Shown here: one piece after another, positions 37,052 through 46,202 of the stretch
Layout of the letters: each line of letters starts with the position of its first letter
Numbering within the stretch: the stretch's first letter is position 1
Source: Alphaproteobacteria bacterium
GTDB taxonomy: Bacteria; Pseudomonadota; Alphaproteobacteria; Micavibrionales; Micavibrionaceae
Direction: 5' to 3'
Assembly (NCBI GenBank): GCA_021776025.1
Contig: JAJFGR010000003.1
Coordinates: 114,174 to 178,173 of the forward strand
Length of the DNA stretch: 64,000 nt
Translations under genes and position numbers: made by a program
The notes under the pieces: generated by a model
Seen by the model: only the letters and a program-made list of their open reading frames with translations
The model's database searches: none
Told to the model about the DNA's origin: nothing

Positions 37052-38716
37052 ATGTTTGGAAAAAAGACTTCAAATAACGCACCGGCAAAGGCGGCTCCGA
37101 AAGCAGCGCCTAAGCCCGAGGTTGTGTCTGAAGCTCCGCCCGATAAGGAAGAGGCTAAGGACGCGCCTGTTGAAAAAGAGACTGTAAAAAAAGAAGAGCT
37201 ACCAAAAGAGGTTGTAAAAGAGAGCGCGCCTGCTGCGGATCCTAAAGAGATGCTCGCGGGATTGGATGGCGCTTTGGCGGATAAATCTGATGAGAAGCCT
37301 GCGCCCAAAGCTAAGAAAAAAGCGGTTAAAAAAGAACCTGAAAAAGATAAAGCGCCAGTAGAAAAAAAGAGCGTAGATGACCCATTTGCGGGCGATTTAG
37401 ACGCTGAAGAGGATGTGGCAACCGATGATGGGGACTCCATCACCACGCTACGTTTGCAGCGCTCACGTAACCGTATTTGGTTAGATTTGCGTGACGGGAT
37501 AGATCTCAAAGCCTTGGCGAATATGGATGGAAAAGCCGCGCGTGACGAGGTTTTAAGCGCGGTTGAGGAAATTGCACGCTTCCGTAATCTGGATGTAACA
37601 CCGGCTGAGCTGCAAAGTATTTCGAAAGAATGCGCCGATGACATGCTTGGTTTTGGCCCGCTTGAGGAATTGCTCGAGCGTGATGATATTTCCGACATCA
37701 TGATTAACGGCCCGGATACGACCTATATCGAGGTTAGTGGTAAAATTGAAAGAACCAAAGTTCATTTTCGCGATAACCAGCATTTAACGACGATCTGTCA
37801 GAGAATAGTGGGCGCGATTGGTCGGCGGGTTGATGAAGCTTCACCAATTTGTGATGCGCGTTTGTCAGACGGTTCTCGTGTGAATGTTATTATTCCACCG
37901 CTCGCCGTTGATGGCGCATGCATGACTATTCGTAAATTTACCAAGGATAAATTGACGCTCGAAAAATTGCAGTCGTTTGGATCGATGACGCCGTCTTGTG
38001 CGAAGTTGATTATGGCGATTGGGCGTTGCCGCGTGAATGTTTTGGTGTCTGGTGGTACGGGTTCGGGTAAGACCACCATGCTCAACTGTTTGACGCGTTA
38101 TATTGAGCCGGGTGAGCGTATTATTACGTGTGAAGATGCTTGTGAATTGCAATTGCAGCAGCCGCATGTGGTGCGCCTTGAAACGCGCCCGCCAAACCTT
38201 GAAGGGGTTGGTGAGGTGACGATGCGTGACCTAGTTAAAAACTGCCTGCGGATGCGTCCAGAGCGGATTATCGTGGGTGAGGTGCGTGGCCCTGAAGCGT
38301 TTGATTTGCTGCAAGCCATGAATACAGGTCACGATGGTTCGATGGGTACGGTGCACGCGAATAACCCGCGTGAAGCGCTTTCACGGATGGAAAACATGAT
38401 TGCGATGGGAGGGCTTAATTTGCCGCAACAAGCTGTGCGCGAACAAATTGCGGGCGCGGTGAATGTAATTATTCAGGTGCAGCGTTTGCGCGATGGTTCA
38501 CGGAAAACAACGCACGTTACGGAGATCACCGGTATGGAAGGTGAAGTTGTAACGATGCAGGATCTTTTTGTTCTTGATATTGAAGGTGAAGATGAAAACG
38601 GTAAGCTGGTTACCTCTCACCGTTCGACCGGCCTGCGCCCGAAATTCTTTGATAATGCCCGCCAGTTTGGCGTTCACCAGATGGTTCTCGACGCTTTAGA
38701 AGGCGCATTTGATTAA
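37052..38716 (+). CDS. cpaF: Tad pilus assembly/retraction ATPase CpaF/TadA
   Basis: A 554-residue secretion ATPase. The first about 130 residues are disordered and rich in Lys, Pro, Glu and Ala, longer than usual. The core begins near [22 protein letters not shown], with Walker [17 protein letters not shown], Asp box [23 protein letters not shown], Walker [31 protein letters not shown] and [15 protein letters not shown]. It powers both extension and retraction of Flp pili in known systems. Confidence 0.95.
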   Translation: MFGKKTSNNAPAKAAPKAAPKPEVVSEAPPDKEEAKDAPVEKETVKKEELPKEVVKESAPAADPKEMLAGLDGALADKSDEKPAPKAKKKAVKKEPEKDKAPVEKKSVDDPFAGDLDAEEDVATDDGDSITTLRLQRSRNRIWLDLRDGIDLKALANMDGKAARDEVLSAVEEIARFRNLDVTPAELQSISKECADDMLGFGPLEELLERDDISDIMINGPDTTYIEVSGKIERTKVHFRDNQHLTTICQRIVGAIGRRVDEASPICDARLSDGSRVNVIIPPLAVDGACMTIRKFTKDKLTLEKLQSFGSMTPSCAKLIMAIGRCRVNVLVSGGTGSGKTTMLNCLTRYIEPGERIITCEDACELQLQQPHVVRLETRPPNLEGVGEVTMRDLVKNCLRMRPERIIVGEVRGPEAFDLLQAMNTGHDGSMGTVHANNPREALSRMENMIAMGGLNLPQQAVREQIAGAVNVIIQVQRLRDGSRKTTHVTEITGMEGEVVTMQDLFVLDIEGEDENGKLVTSHRSTGLRPKFFDNARQFGVHQMVLDALEGAFD

Positions 38717-38733
38717 GCCATAAAGGAACTTTT

Positions 38734-39711
38734 ATGTCCGTTCTACAGATTATTTTGATCGCTCTCATTGCGTTGCTGATCTTCGGCACGATTGTTTTGT
38801 TTGTGATTAATCAGGAGAGCAGCCGCAAACGCCGCTTATACGGCGCGATTCAGGGCCATGGCGCTCCGCAAAAAAGCGGTGGCGCCAATGATGAGAAAGA
38901 TCGCCGCCGTGCGGACCTTGCCCAGAAGCTTAAGGAAACAAAAGGCGAAGAACAGCAGAAGAAGAAAAAGACTACAATTTCCATGATGATTGAGCAGGCA
39001 GGGCTTAGTATTTCTGTGCAGCAATTTTGGATGTTTTCTGTTTTGTCGATGGTTGGTTGGGCGGTTCTTGCAAAACTTATGGGGCAGCCGTCGCACATTT
39101 TATTAGCGGCGCTGGTGATTGGCTTTTTTGGTTTTCCACGTTTTGTTATGAAGAAAATGGCGGCAAAAAGACAAAAAACATTCCTTGCGGAATTCCCCGA
39201 TGCGCTGGAAGCGACGGTGCGTTTGTTGAAAGCTGGTATGCCTGTTAGTGAAGCGATTGCGATGATCTCACGTGAGTTTGATGGCCCTGTGGGCGAGGAA
39301 ATGGGCCGCATTTACGACAAGCAGAAAATTGGCGTGCCGTTGCATGAAGCGGCCAAAGATTCGACACGCCGGATACCTCTGACGGAAATGCAAATGTTTG
39401 CCACGGGCCTGTCTATTCAATCACAGACAGGCTCCAGCCTTTCGGAAGTCTTAATGAATTTATCGGGCGTTATTCGGGCGCGTTTTCGTTTAAAGCGGAA
39501 AATTAAAGCGCTGTCTTCGGAAGCGATTGCTTCGGCCTCTATTATTGCCGCGCTTCCGATTTTGGTGGCGACGGGGATGTATTTTGTGAATTACGAATAT
39601 ATCAGCGTTCTCTTTACGACCAAGCAAGGGAACTTTTTTATTGCCGGTGCGGTGACATGGATGTCACTGGGCGTGTTTTCGATGAAAATAATGATTAATT
39701 TTAAAGTTTAA
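38734..39711 (+). CDS. tadB: Tad pilus inner-membrane platform protein TadB
   Basis: A 325-residue GspF-family membrane protein, with a first membrane segment (QIILIALIALLIFGTIVLFVI), a charged linker, then FPDALEATVRLLKAGMPVSEAIAMI and closing membrane segments. It forms the platform with TadC that couples the ATPase to pilus growth. Confidence 0.93.
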   Translation: MSVLQIILIALIALLIFGTIVLFVINQESSRKRRLYGAIQGHGAPQKSGGANDEKDRRRADLAQKLKETKGEEQQKKKKTTISMMIEQAGLSISVQQFWMFSVLSMVGWAVLAKLMGQPSHILLAALVIGFFGFPRFVMKKMAAKRQKTFLAEFPDALEATVRLLKAGMPVSEAIAMISREFDGPVGEEMGRIYDKQKIGVPLHEAAKDSTRRIPLTEMQMFATGLSIQSQTGSSLSEVLMNLSGVIRARFRLKRKIKALSSEAIASASIIAALPILVATGMYFVNYEYISVLFTTKQGNFFIAGAVTWMSLGVFSMKIMINFKV

Positions 39712-39737
39712 AATTTGCAAGTAAAAGGAAGCAGACC

Positions 39738-40679
39738 ATGGATAATGAAATGATTATAACGTTGGTGAGTGCGCTTTTAGCCGCTGTATCTTTTGCCGCG
39801 TTTGCGCTGCCCTTTCTTAATAAGACAGAGAAGAAAGACCGCTATCGCAGCGTGATTGAAAAGCGCCGTAAAGACCTATACCAAGCTGTGCGCGATGGTA
39901 GTGCAGACCGGGTAAAGACAGATAATGTGTCGGCGGCGGATAATATGGCGGCACTTTATAAGTTTCAAAAACTGGCCGGGGACATGGGTGAAAAGGTTCG
40001 TGACAAAATGCTGCAAGCGGGCATTCGAAGTCCTAAAGCGCCAATGAAATTTATGATTGCGCAGGCTGTTTTGCCATTGGTTTTTGCCGCTTTTACGATG
40101 TTCATTCTTTCGGAAACTGAAAAAGAAATCTCAAACGTTATGACGTTGGTTTACATTTTCGGGGCTGTTTTTGTTGGTTACAAATTGCCGGATGTTTTGA
40201 TTAAAAACACGATTTTAAAACGTCAGGAAGAAATTAGTCTGACCTTTCCAGACTCCTTGGACATGATGCTGATTTGTGTGCAGGGCGGGATCGGTTTGGA
40301 GCAGACGGTTGATCGGGTTGCAGAAGAAATAGCAGAGCACTCCCCAATACTGGCCGAGGAGCTTGGGCTTCTCAGCGCGGAGATGGCGATGCTTAATGAT
40401 CGCCGTGAAGCTTTGCAGGACTTTGCCCGGCGCGTGGGGAGCGGGGGAGCGAAAAGCTTTGCCACAGCGCTTATTCAGGCAGAGCAATACGGGACATCTA
40501 TCTCTCAAGCGATGCGCGTTATGTCTGAGGAGTTGCGCGATATGCGTATGGCCACGGCTGAACAAAAAGCGGCCTCTTTGCCGCCGAAGTTGACCGTGCC
40601 GATGATCCTGTTCTTTCTTCCGGCTTTGTTTGTGATTATTTTGGGGCCTGCTGCAATTTCGTTTAACGATGTTAAGTAA
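39738..40679 (+). CDS. tadC: Tad pilus inner-membrane platform protein TadC
   Basis: A 313-residue GspF-family protein with FPDSLDMMLICVQGGIGLEQTVDRVAEEIAEHSPIL and a final hydrophobic segment (VPMILFFLPALFVIILGPAAI). Partner of TadB. It is the last gene of the + strand pilus operon and is followed by a palindrome and a bidirectional terminator. Confidence 0.93.
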   Translation: MDNEMIITLVSALLAAVSFAAFALPFLNKTEKKDRYRSVIEKRRKDLYQAVRDGSADRVKTDNVSAADNMAALYKFQKLAGDMGEKVRDKMLQAGIRSPKAPMKFMIAQAVLPLVFAAFTMFILSETEKEISNVMTLVYIFGAVFVGYKLPDVLIKNTILKRQEEISLTFPDSLDMMLICVQGGIGLEQTVDRVAEEIAEHSPILAEELGLLSAEMAMLNDRREALQDFARRVGSGGAKSFATALIQAEQYGTSISQAMRVMSEELRDMRMATAEQKAASLPPKLTVPMILFFLPALFVIILGPAAISFNDVK

Positions 40680-40692
40680 TTTTTCTTTTAAG

Positions 40693-40799
40693 CTATAGTC
40701 ACTTTTTTTACTTTTGCAGTGTGTTGCTTCGTTCTTAAAGTAGCAACTGTACTCGTCGTCGCTTGCGCCTACTGCAAAAATAAAATTAAGCGACTATAG
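40693..40799. repeat. Large imperfect palindrome after tadC
   Basis: Outer arms CTATAGTC (40693-40700) and GACTATAG (40792-40799), second arm pair CTTTTGCAG (40711-40719) and CTGCAAAAA (40772-40780), and an inner hairpin GTTGCT/AGCAAC (40723-40747). The interior CTCGTCGTCGCTTGCG resembles that of the element at 9641-9717. Could be a short mobile or structured RNA repeat. Confidence 0.5.
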
Positions 40800-40823
40800 G
40801 GCCTGACCCTAGCACAAAAAATT

Positions 40824-40850
40824 ATGCGCCCGGAAGAGGGCGCATTTTTT
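40824..40850. terminator. Bidirectional terminator between the converging pilus operons
   Basis: ATGCGCCC (40824-40831), loop GGAAGA, GGGCGCAT (40838-40845), then T run. An A run on the left side lets it serve the opposite strand as well. Confidence 0.88.
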
Positions 40851-40871
40851 ATTGAAATATTTAGTTAGAGA

Positions 40872-41588
40872 TTAATTTTCGATGATCTCAGGCTTTTTAC
40901 CTGGCTTTGGAGCAGGCGCGCCATCCGCTTGTTTTAAAGCGGTGACGATGCGCAGGTTACGCTCTATTTCAACGCGCTGAGGGGCGACGTCCTGTGCTTT
41001 GAGCAGGATCTCTATAGATTCATCTAAATAGCCCTGAGAGGCCAAGTTTAGCGCTAAATTGTTCATAATGGTTGTCGGGTCGCCTTGCCAGAGCTCTAGG
41101 CCTTTACGATAGGCGCGTTCGGCTTCTTGATGCATGCTTTGCGTGTCTAAAGCGATGCCGAGGCGGTGATAGGCCTTATAGTTGGCTTCGTCGGCTATAA
41201 CGGCTTTTTGAGCGTATTTTTCAGCGGCTTCGTAGTTACCGTCTGCAAGCTGGACTGCAGCATATTCAGAGGCCGACAGGGATGAGGCATTTTTAGCTTT
41301 TGCAAAAGGCTCGAGAATAACGGCGGCGCGTTGAAGGTGACCTTTTTCTCGCAGAGCAACTGCGTAATCAACCGCATTGGTTTCGTTTGCAGGGTCTTTC
41401 TTGTAAGTGCGCTCAAGGTGGGCCGGTGATTTAGAAGATTTGCGGGCATAGTCTGATGAGCGTGCTATTGCGCCGTCAACCGAAGAGGTGCGCAAGTGCG
41501 CATCCGTACTTTGCGCCGTCTGACACGCTGATAAAGCTGTACAAACGCTGAGTGCTAAAATCAGTGAAGAAAATTTATGGATGCTCAT
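40872..41588 (-). CDS. TadD-like TPR lipoprotein
   Basis: A 238-residue lipoprotein (lipobox ALSAC) with about three to four TPR repeats: AVDYAVALREKGHLQRAAVIL, AEKYAQKAVIADEANYKAYHRLGIALD, EAERAYRKGLELW and NLALNLASQGYLDESIEILLKA. TadD is the pilotin-like TPR lipoprotein of Tad systems. Last gene of the minus-strand prepilin operon, which faces the main pilus operon. Confidence 0.85.
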   Translation of the reverse strand: MSIHKFSSLILALSVCTALSACQTAQSTDAHLRTSSVDGAIARSSDYARKSSKSPAHLERTYKKDPANETNAVDYAVALREKGHLQRAAVILEPFAKAKNASSLSASEYAAVQLADGNYEAAEKYAQKAVIADEANYKAYHRLGIALDTQSMHQEAERAYRKGLELWQGDPTTIMNNLALNLASQGYLDESIEILLKAQDVAPQRVEIERNLRIVTALKQADGAPAPKPGKKPEIIEN

Positions 41589-41670
41589 CTGATGTCCTGT
41601 TTCGTTCCATTTTATGGATGTTTAGACCATGGCCATTATACACAAGTCTTAAAAAATTCCAGTATGTTAA

Positions 41671-42294
41671 TTATTCAGTATCACCATCAGGGGCAGGGGT
41701 TTGCCCATCGGGTCCTTGCGCATTATTGTCTGGGCCCTCGCCATCCTCGGCGTCAGCTGAACCGTCAGCATCTTCACCGCCGCCTAAAATAATTTCGTGG
41801 CACATATCGGGGCAGTAAAACACACTTGTGTTCTGACAGCTTTCGTCGTCAGAGCCTGCGCATGAGCGGCGTACGCGCATATATTTCTCTTTTGGGCTGG
41901 CGACAATGACGTGGCGTTGCATGATTACCGCGCCATTTTTATCAAGAATTGTAAAATGTGTGGCGCCAGGCGCTTTGGGTACGAGTACAAGCGTTTGTGA
42001 GCTGTCTGCTAGAATGCTTAAGTGATTTGGGTTGCCGATTATGATGCTAGCGGCGTGGCCTTCAAGGCGCACAAGCTCCGATTTATCGGGCGTTAATTTT
42101 AAGGCCGGGTGAGTGTGTGCATCGTTATTGTAGGAAATGCCAGCTTCTTGCGTTGTGGCTACAGGGATAATGTCTATAGGAGGCGCGGCATTGTTGTTAA
42201 CGTCCTGAGCAGACGCTGCCACAGGAAATATGACAACCTGTAGAGCTATAAAAGTAGCGAAAAACGCATATGTCATAAATTTTGAAGAAAACAT
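41671..42294 (-). CDS. Periplasmic protein with pilus-secretin N-terminal domain
   Basis: About 207 aa from the ATG at 42294 (AAGGG upstream). Signal peptide ending PVAASA, then a domain like the CpaC N-terminus (KLTPDKSELVRLEGHAASIIIGNPNHLSILADSSQTLVLVPKAPGATHFTILDKNGAVI). Next come four cysteines in RSCAGSDDESCQNTSVFYCPDMC and an acidic Gly/Asp/Pro-rich tail. No secretin core, so it may be an accessory piece that binds the secretin or pilus. It lies between the prepilin genes and tadD. Confidence 0.8.
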   Translation of the reverse strand: MFSSKFMTYAFFATFIALQVVIFPVAASAQDVNNNAAPPIDIIPVATTQEAGISYNNDAHTHPALKLTPDKSELVRLEGHAASIIIGNPNHLSILADSSQTLVLVPKAPGATHFTILDKNGAVIMQRHVIVASPKEKYMRVRRSCAGSDDESCQNTSVFYCPDMCHEIILGGGEDADGSADAEDGEGPDNNAQGPDGQTPAPDGDTE

Positions 42295-42424
42295 AAGAAA
42301 TACCCTTGGACGGGAGAGGACTACAATATTCAGTATATCCGGAAAGGCTTTAAGAATCACCTTCTTTTTGTTCGGATTTGATACAAGTTTTAGCCGCCAG
42401 TTTTTTGCTTGCGGGCTTAAGGGG

Positions 42425-43678
42425 TTATGGGGTGGTGCAAATTGGCCCGCTGACGTTGGATATGCCCGTCATGAACTCCCCAGGAGGGCAAGGGGTGAAT
42501 GCAGACGCAGGAAACGGATTTATACACGTGACTTTGTTTTGTTCGATTGTTGTGACAACTTGGCCGGCTGGGCATTTCATGTCAGCGACTTCACCAGCGA
42601 TAACTTCAGGCGGCATACAATCTGCCCCTGAGGAGTCGCAAAGTCCTTCGACATGCATTTCATCGGCCTGAATATCGCCTTGAAGATGGAGCTGCTCTTT
42701 GGGTTCATCTACGCCGAGGCCAATATTGCCGCCATTAGTGTTGGCAACCTGATTAATTTGGAAATCATCCGTCGGGTCGCCGGGTGTGCCGTTATCGTTA
42801 AAAATAACATCCGTATAGGTCCATATTGATGAAACATTGCTGACAATAAATTTCACATAGTCATCGTTATAGTCAGCTTGTACGTTGTTTCGGACTCCCA
42901 CCATAAATGTTGATATGGATTCTACTGAGGCCTCTTCATGGTCACAATTTTCGCGCTCGTCAAAAGGCAAGGTTATCATGGCAGTGGCTTCTCCAGGAAC
43001 GGCAAGGTCAACACAATCATCGATATATCCTCCGGTTTCACTGAAAGAGCCCTTAGCATTTTCTCCATGGGAAACGATGACAGCGTGTGCGGTACCTGCA
43101 ATATCAAGCAGGTTCACGTTATTTTCATCGATAATGCAAATTCCACCAGCTTCATGGTCAAAGCTTGGGGCTCCTGGATAGTCGGTTAAGTCACGCGTTA
43201 CTGCGTAGGTCAGCTTGCTGCCCCAGCCATCCATGCTATGGGCCGTTACGAACTCTTCATATGGAGCGTCGTTGGTATTAATGTTTCCGTCAGGGTCCTG
43301 CATGGTTGCGAAAGGCAGGGCGCCGATAAGGATTGGAACATCGCCATTCGCATCGCAAGGATCGCCATTACCATCATCATTGCCCGTATCACGTCCCATC
43401 ATTGTGATGATGTTTGCTCCGGTGCAATCTGCAACGCCGTAACCCGCATCTCCGGGTCCTAAGGTTGGGTCCGCGGGGCAAGGGTAATGTCTTTGGTCAA
43501 CCTGAAACAAAAATACGGCTGTTTTACTTTTTTTCATGGCTTCTATTGTCCTGCTTTGGGTGCGGTCACTTAAATATAAGCTCAGTCCAACCATCACTGT
43601 CGAGGAGATAAGTCCAAAGAGGATGAGAACCATAGCCATCTCTACAAGCGTAAAGCCATCGTGATTGTTGTGTTTCAA
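42425..43678 (-). CDS. Large prepilin-like protein, YPCPA/tail-fibre type (third of three)
   Basis: A 417-residue protein with a type IV prepilin N-terminus (HDG/FTLVEMAMVLILFGLISSTVMVGLSLYL, Glu at +5). The head domain has HYPCPADPTL, LIGALPF, GWGSKLTYAV, GGICIID and SHGENAKGSF. It is followed by a tail-fibre-like motif (GNIGLGVDEPKEQLHLQGDIQAD) and two C-terminal cysteine modules, CPAGQVVTTIEQNKVTC and CPPGEFMTGISNVSGPIC. The same plan occurs in the two upstream genes. Probably a minor pilin or tip adhesin. Confidence 0.8.
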   Translation of the reverse strand: MKHNNHDGFTLVEMAMVLILFGLISSTVMVGLSLYLSDRTQSRTIEAMKKSKTAVFLFQVDQRHYPCPADPTLGPGDAGYGVADCTGANIITMMGRDTGNDDGNGDPCDANGDVPILIGALPFATMQDPDGNINTNDAPYEEFVTAHSMDGWGSKLTYAVTRDLTDYPGAPSFDHEAGGICIIDENNVNLLDIAGTAHAVIVSHGENAKGSFSETGGYIDDCVDLAVPGEATAMITLPFDERENCDHEEASVESISTFMVGVRNNVQADYNDDYVKFIVSNVSSIWTYTDVIFNDNGTPGDPTDDFQINQVANTNGGNIGLGVDEPKEQLHLQGDIQADEMHVEGLCDSSGADCMPPEVIAGEVADMKCPAGQVVTTIEQNKVTCINPFPASAFTPCPPGEFMTGISNVSGPICTTP

Positions 43679-43718
43679 AATATTGCTCCTTTAAATCAGG
43701 ATTGTTGCGCTTGCCGTT

Positions 43719-46202
43719 TTACTTACACTCGCAGCTGCCGTATTTGTATTTACCGCCGCTCGGTTTTGAACAGGTGTTGTTGGTCGAGCCACATGGGCAT
43801 GATCCGCCATCTTTTCTGGAGAGCGGGTTGTCGCCATTGGCGCCACCTGTCCCCACCATGTTCCAGATACAATATACCGGAGGAGGTGGTTTACATGTGT
43901 TTTTTACAACCGTTTTCACTGTCTTTTCTGATGGACATTGAAATTCCTCTTTGATCTGGTATTCCCCGAGCTGTCCGGTGATTGGACAATCTTGGTCAAC
44001 AATTTTTGAGCTTGGAACACAAGGAGGCGGTGCGCATGTATTTTTTACAACCGTTTTCACTGTCGTTCCTGATGGGCATTGAAATTCCTCTTTGATCCTG
44101 TATTCCCCGAGCTGTCCGGCGATTGGGCAATTACGGTCAACAACTTTTGAGCTTGGAGTACATGTACAGAAAGAGCTGTCTGGTTTTCCGTCTACATTTT
44201 TCCAGCCTTCTTGTGTGCCGGGACCTGTTGGTCCACTAGGGCATGTGAATTTACGTTCTTGGTCAATTTTACCCTTTAGCCCGCCTGTGCAGTTTTTCTT
44301 GCGTGTTTCGGTTTTTGGAACGCATTCACAGGTGCGGCTTACTTCTTTCCAGCCTCCTTGCGTACCGGGGTTTGTTGGTCCACCGGTGCATGTAAAATCA
44401 CGTTCTTCGTAGATTTTACCTTTTAGCCCGCCTGTGCAGTTTCTCTCGCGTGTTTGATTTTTTGGAACGCACTCACAGGTGCGGCCTATTTCCTGCCATC
44501 CTGTGCAGCTTGGCGGGGTTGTTCCGCAATTATGAGTGTTTTTCTGTTCGACTTTTCCTTTGCTGAAACCTTTCGGACAGGATACTTTGCGTGTTGTGAA
44601 TGATGAATCGCAGACGCAGCCTGAATCGTCTGTTACTTTTTCATTAGAAGCGCTTGGGCATATAAAGTTCGTTTGAACAGTTTTGTTGCCTGTAAAGCGG
44701 TAACCACAATAGCTCCAACTTTTGCACGACTTAGTTTTAGGTGTTCCCGTTTTTGGCGTGCAGTCGCAATGACTGCCCCATGTTGTTTCTTGTTTCCATG
44801 AACCATTATCACAACGATATCGTGCGTAGCGGGTTCCGCCTGGGTTTCCGGGGGCGGTTGAGGCGCTGATTTTTTGTCTAGTGCCATGCTTTGCGGCGAA
44901 GAGTGTTTTGCTTTCTGTGCATAAGTTCACAGTGGCATTCACACAGCCTGAAGGAGGAGGGGCACCACATTTTAATGTGCCGTCTGCCTTTACACCGATG
45001 GCAATAGCGCCGCCGGCACATTCAACCTTGATTTCTGTTTCACAAATTGGCGCGCCGTTTTTGATGCCGGTCATAAATTGGCCTGTAGGGCACTTCATAC
45101 CGCCGCCAAGAGCTATTTCGCCGGCGATCAAGCTTGAAGGGAAGCATGTTGTTGTGTCGCTGGCATAATCACAAATATTTTCAGACTGGATGTTTCCTTC
45201 TTCATGATCGGTGGTGTATGGATCATCGCGCGCGATAATTATGCCCTCGACTTGCAAATCTTCAGATGGGTGTTTAGAAGCGTTTGTCCCGATGCCAAAG
45301 CTTCCTGTGTTTTTCATGGCCACATCATTGTGACCATCATCTCCTGGATCTTTGTCCAGAGGGTTTTTCTCCCAGAGCGGCACGTCTTCATGCGTAGCAT
45401 AAGAGATAATATCATCGAAAGCGCTGGCTGATGTGTTTGCCGTGTTGCTTGTTTGTGCAAGCTGGAACGTTGCATCAACATCAAAATTACAATTTTCAGA
45501 CTCATCGTTTGTACCTTGCGCAGCGCAAGGAAGTCTGAAGCCGCCGCGCGTAAAACCGCCGGCGCCATTTTCTCCTGATGTAAGGATGATGAAATGGGCT
45601 GAATCTGCGGGTTGGATAATGGATGCATTTTGGTCGTTCAAGATACGAATGCCGCCTGCCTGAGGATTGAAAGTATCGGCTACGGCGAGAGATTCTGTCA
45701 CCGCATAGATAATCCGGTTACCATAGCCGTCATAAGCTTCACGTTCTTCTATGTTTAAATTTTTGAAGGGTAGCGCACCAACGCGGATGCGCGGCGCTCC
45801 CACGCCGGGGCCTGCTACAACGGCGTAGCCATCTGTTGCATCGATACCTGCGCCAATTGCAACACTCGCCATGTCGGCACATTTTGTTCCTGCTCCTGTT
45901 GTTGAATTACTCTCAATGCCATAAAGCGCTGCGTTTACGCCCGCTGCTGTGGCTGTTAAAGATGCCGGGCAAGGATAACGGCCATATGTGTTGCGGAATG
46001 CCGTGATGGCGTCATTCGCATCCACAATCGCCTGTTTTGTGTTTTCTTTTTGCAGCCATTCCTGCCTTTGTTGCATGAGCTGTGCAGAGGCGGCGACTAC
46101 CATGCCGATAATCACCAGAACAATGGACATTTCGACAAGTGTGAAACCGTCGCTGAGGCTCCAGCGTTGTTTGCCTTGTGATGTTTTTATGGCTTTGCAC
46201 AT
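43719..46202 (-). CDS. Giant prepilin-like protein with tandem cysteine-rich repeats (second of three)
   Basis: An 827-residue protein. N-terminal methylation motif SDG/FTLVEMSIVLVIIGMVVAASAQL, then the shared head domain (GRYPCPASL, VGALPFKNL, GGIRILNDQ, LTSGENGAGGF, ENCNFD), a fibre-like motif (GSFGIGTNASKHPSEDLQV) and the module CPTGQFMTGIKNGAPIC. The last about 420 residues are extremely cysteine-rich, with paired repeats such as RTCECVPKxxTRxxNCTGGLKGKI and the unit from QLGEYxIKEEFQCPS to KNTC. Likely a disulphide-rigid adhesive tip on a pilus. It overlaps the first prepilin gene by 16 bases. Confidence 0.82.
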   Translation of the reverse strand: MCKAIKTSQGKQRWSLSDGFTLVEMSIVLVIIGMVVAASAQLMQQRQEWLQKENTKQAIVDANDAITAFRNTYGRYPCPASLTATAAGVNAALYGIESNSTTGAGTKCADMASVAIGAGIDATDGYAVVAGPGVGAPRIRVGALPFKNLNIEEREAYDGYGNRIIYAVTESLAVADTFNPQAGGIRILNDQNASIIQPADSAHFIILTSGENGAGGFTRGGFRLPCAAQGTNDESENCNFDVDATFQLAQTSNTANTSASAFDDIISYATHEDVPLWEKNPLDKDPGDDGHNDVAMKNTGSFGIGTNASKHPSEDLQVEGIIIARDDPYTTDHEEGNIQSENICDYASDTTTCFPSSLIAGEIALGGGMKCPTGQFMTGIKNGAPICETEIKVECAGGAIAIGVKADGTLKCGAPPPSGCVNATVNLCTESKTLFAAKHGTRQKISASTAPGNPGGTRYARYRCDNGSWKQETTWGSHCDCTPKTGTPKTKSCKSWSYCGYRFTGNKTVQTNFICPSASNEKVTDDSGCVCDSSFTTRKVSCPKGFSKGKVEQKNTHNCGTTPPSCTGWQEIGRTCECVPKNQTRERNCTGGLKGKIYEERDFTCTGGPTNPGTQGGWKEVSRTCECVPKTETRKKNCTGGLKGKIDQERKFTCPSGPTGPGTQEGWKNVDGKPDSSFCTCTPSSKVVDRNCPIAGQLGEYRIKEEFQCPSGTTVKTVVKNTCAPPPCVPSSKIVDQDCPITGQLGEYQIKEEFQCPSEKTVKTVVKNTCKPPPPVYCIWNMVGTGGANGDNPLSRKDGGSCPCGSTNNTCSKPSGGKYKYGSCECK
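43894..44157 (-). repeat. Tandem duplication encoding two cysteine-rich units (type B)
   Basis: Two copies of about 120 bases (43894-44016 and 44035-44157) are roughly 90% alike by eye. They encode the PSSKxVDxxCPI to VVKNTC units in the C-terminal part of the giant prepilin-like protein. Confidence 0.8.
44200..44490 (-). repeat. Tandem duplication encoding two cysteine-rich units (type A)
   Basis: Two copies of about 140 bases (about 44205-44345 and 44348-44490) encode CECVPKxxTRxxNCTGGLKGKI units with a following GGPTNPGTQ-like linker. Confidence 0.78.
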
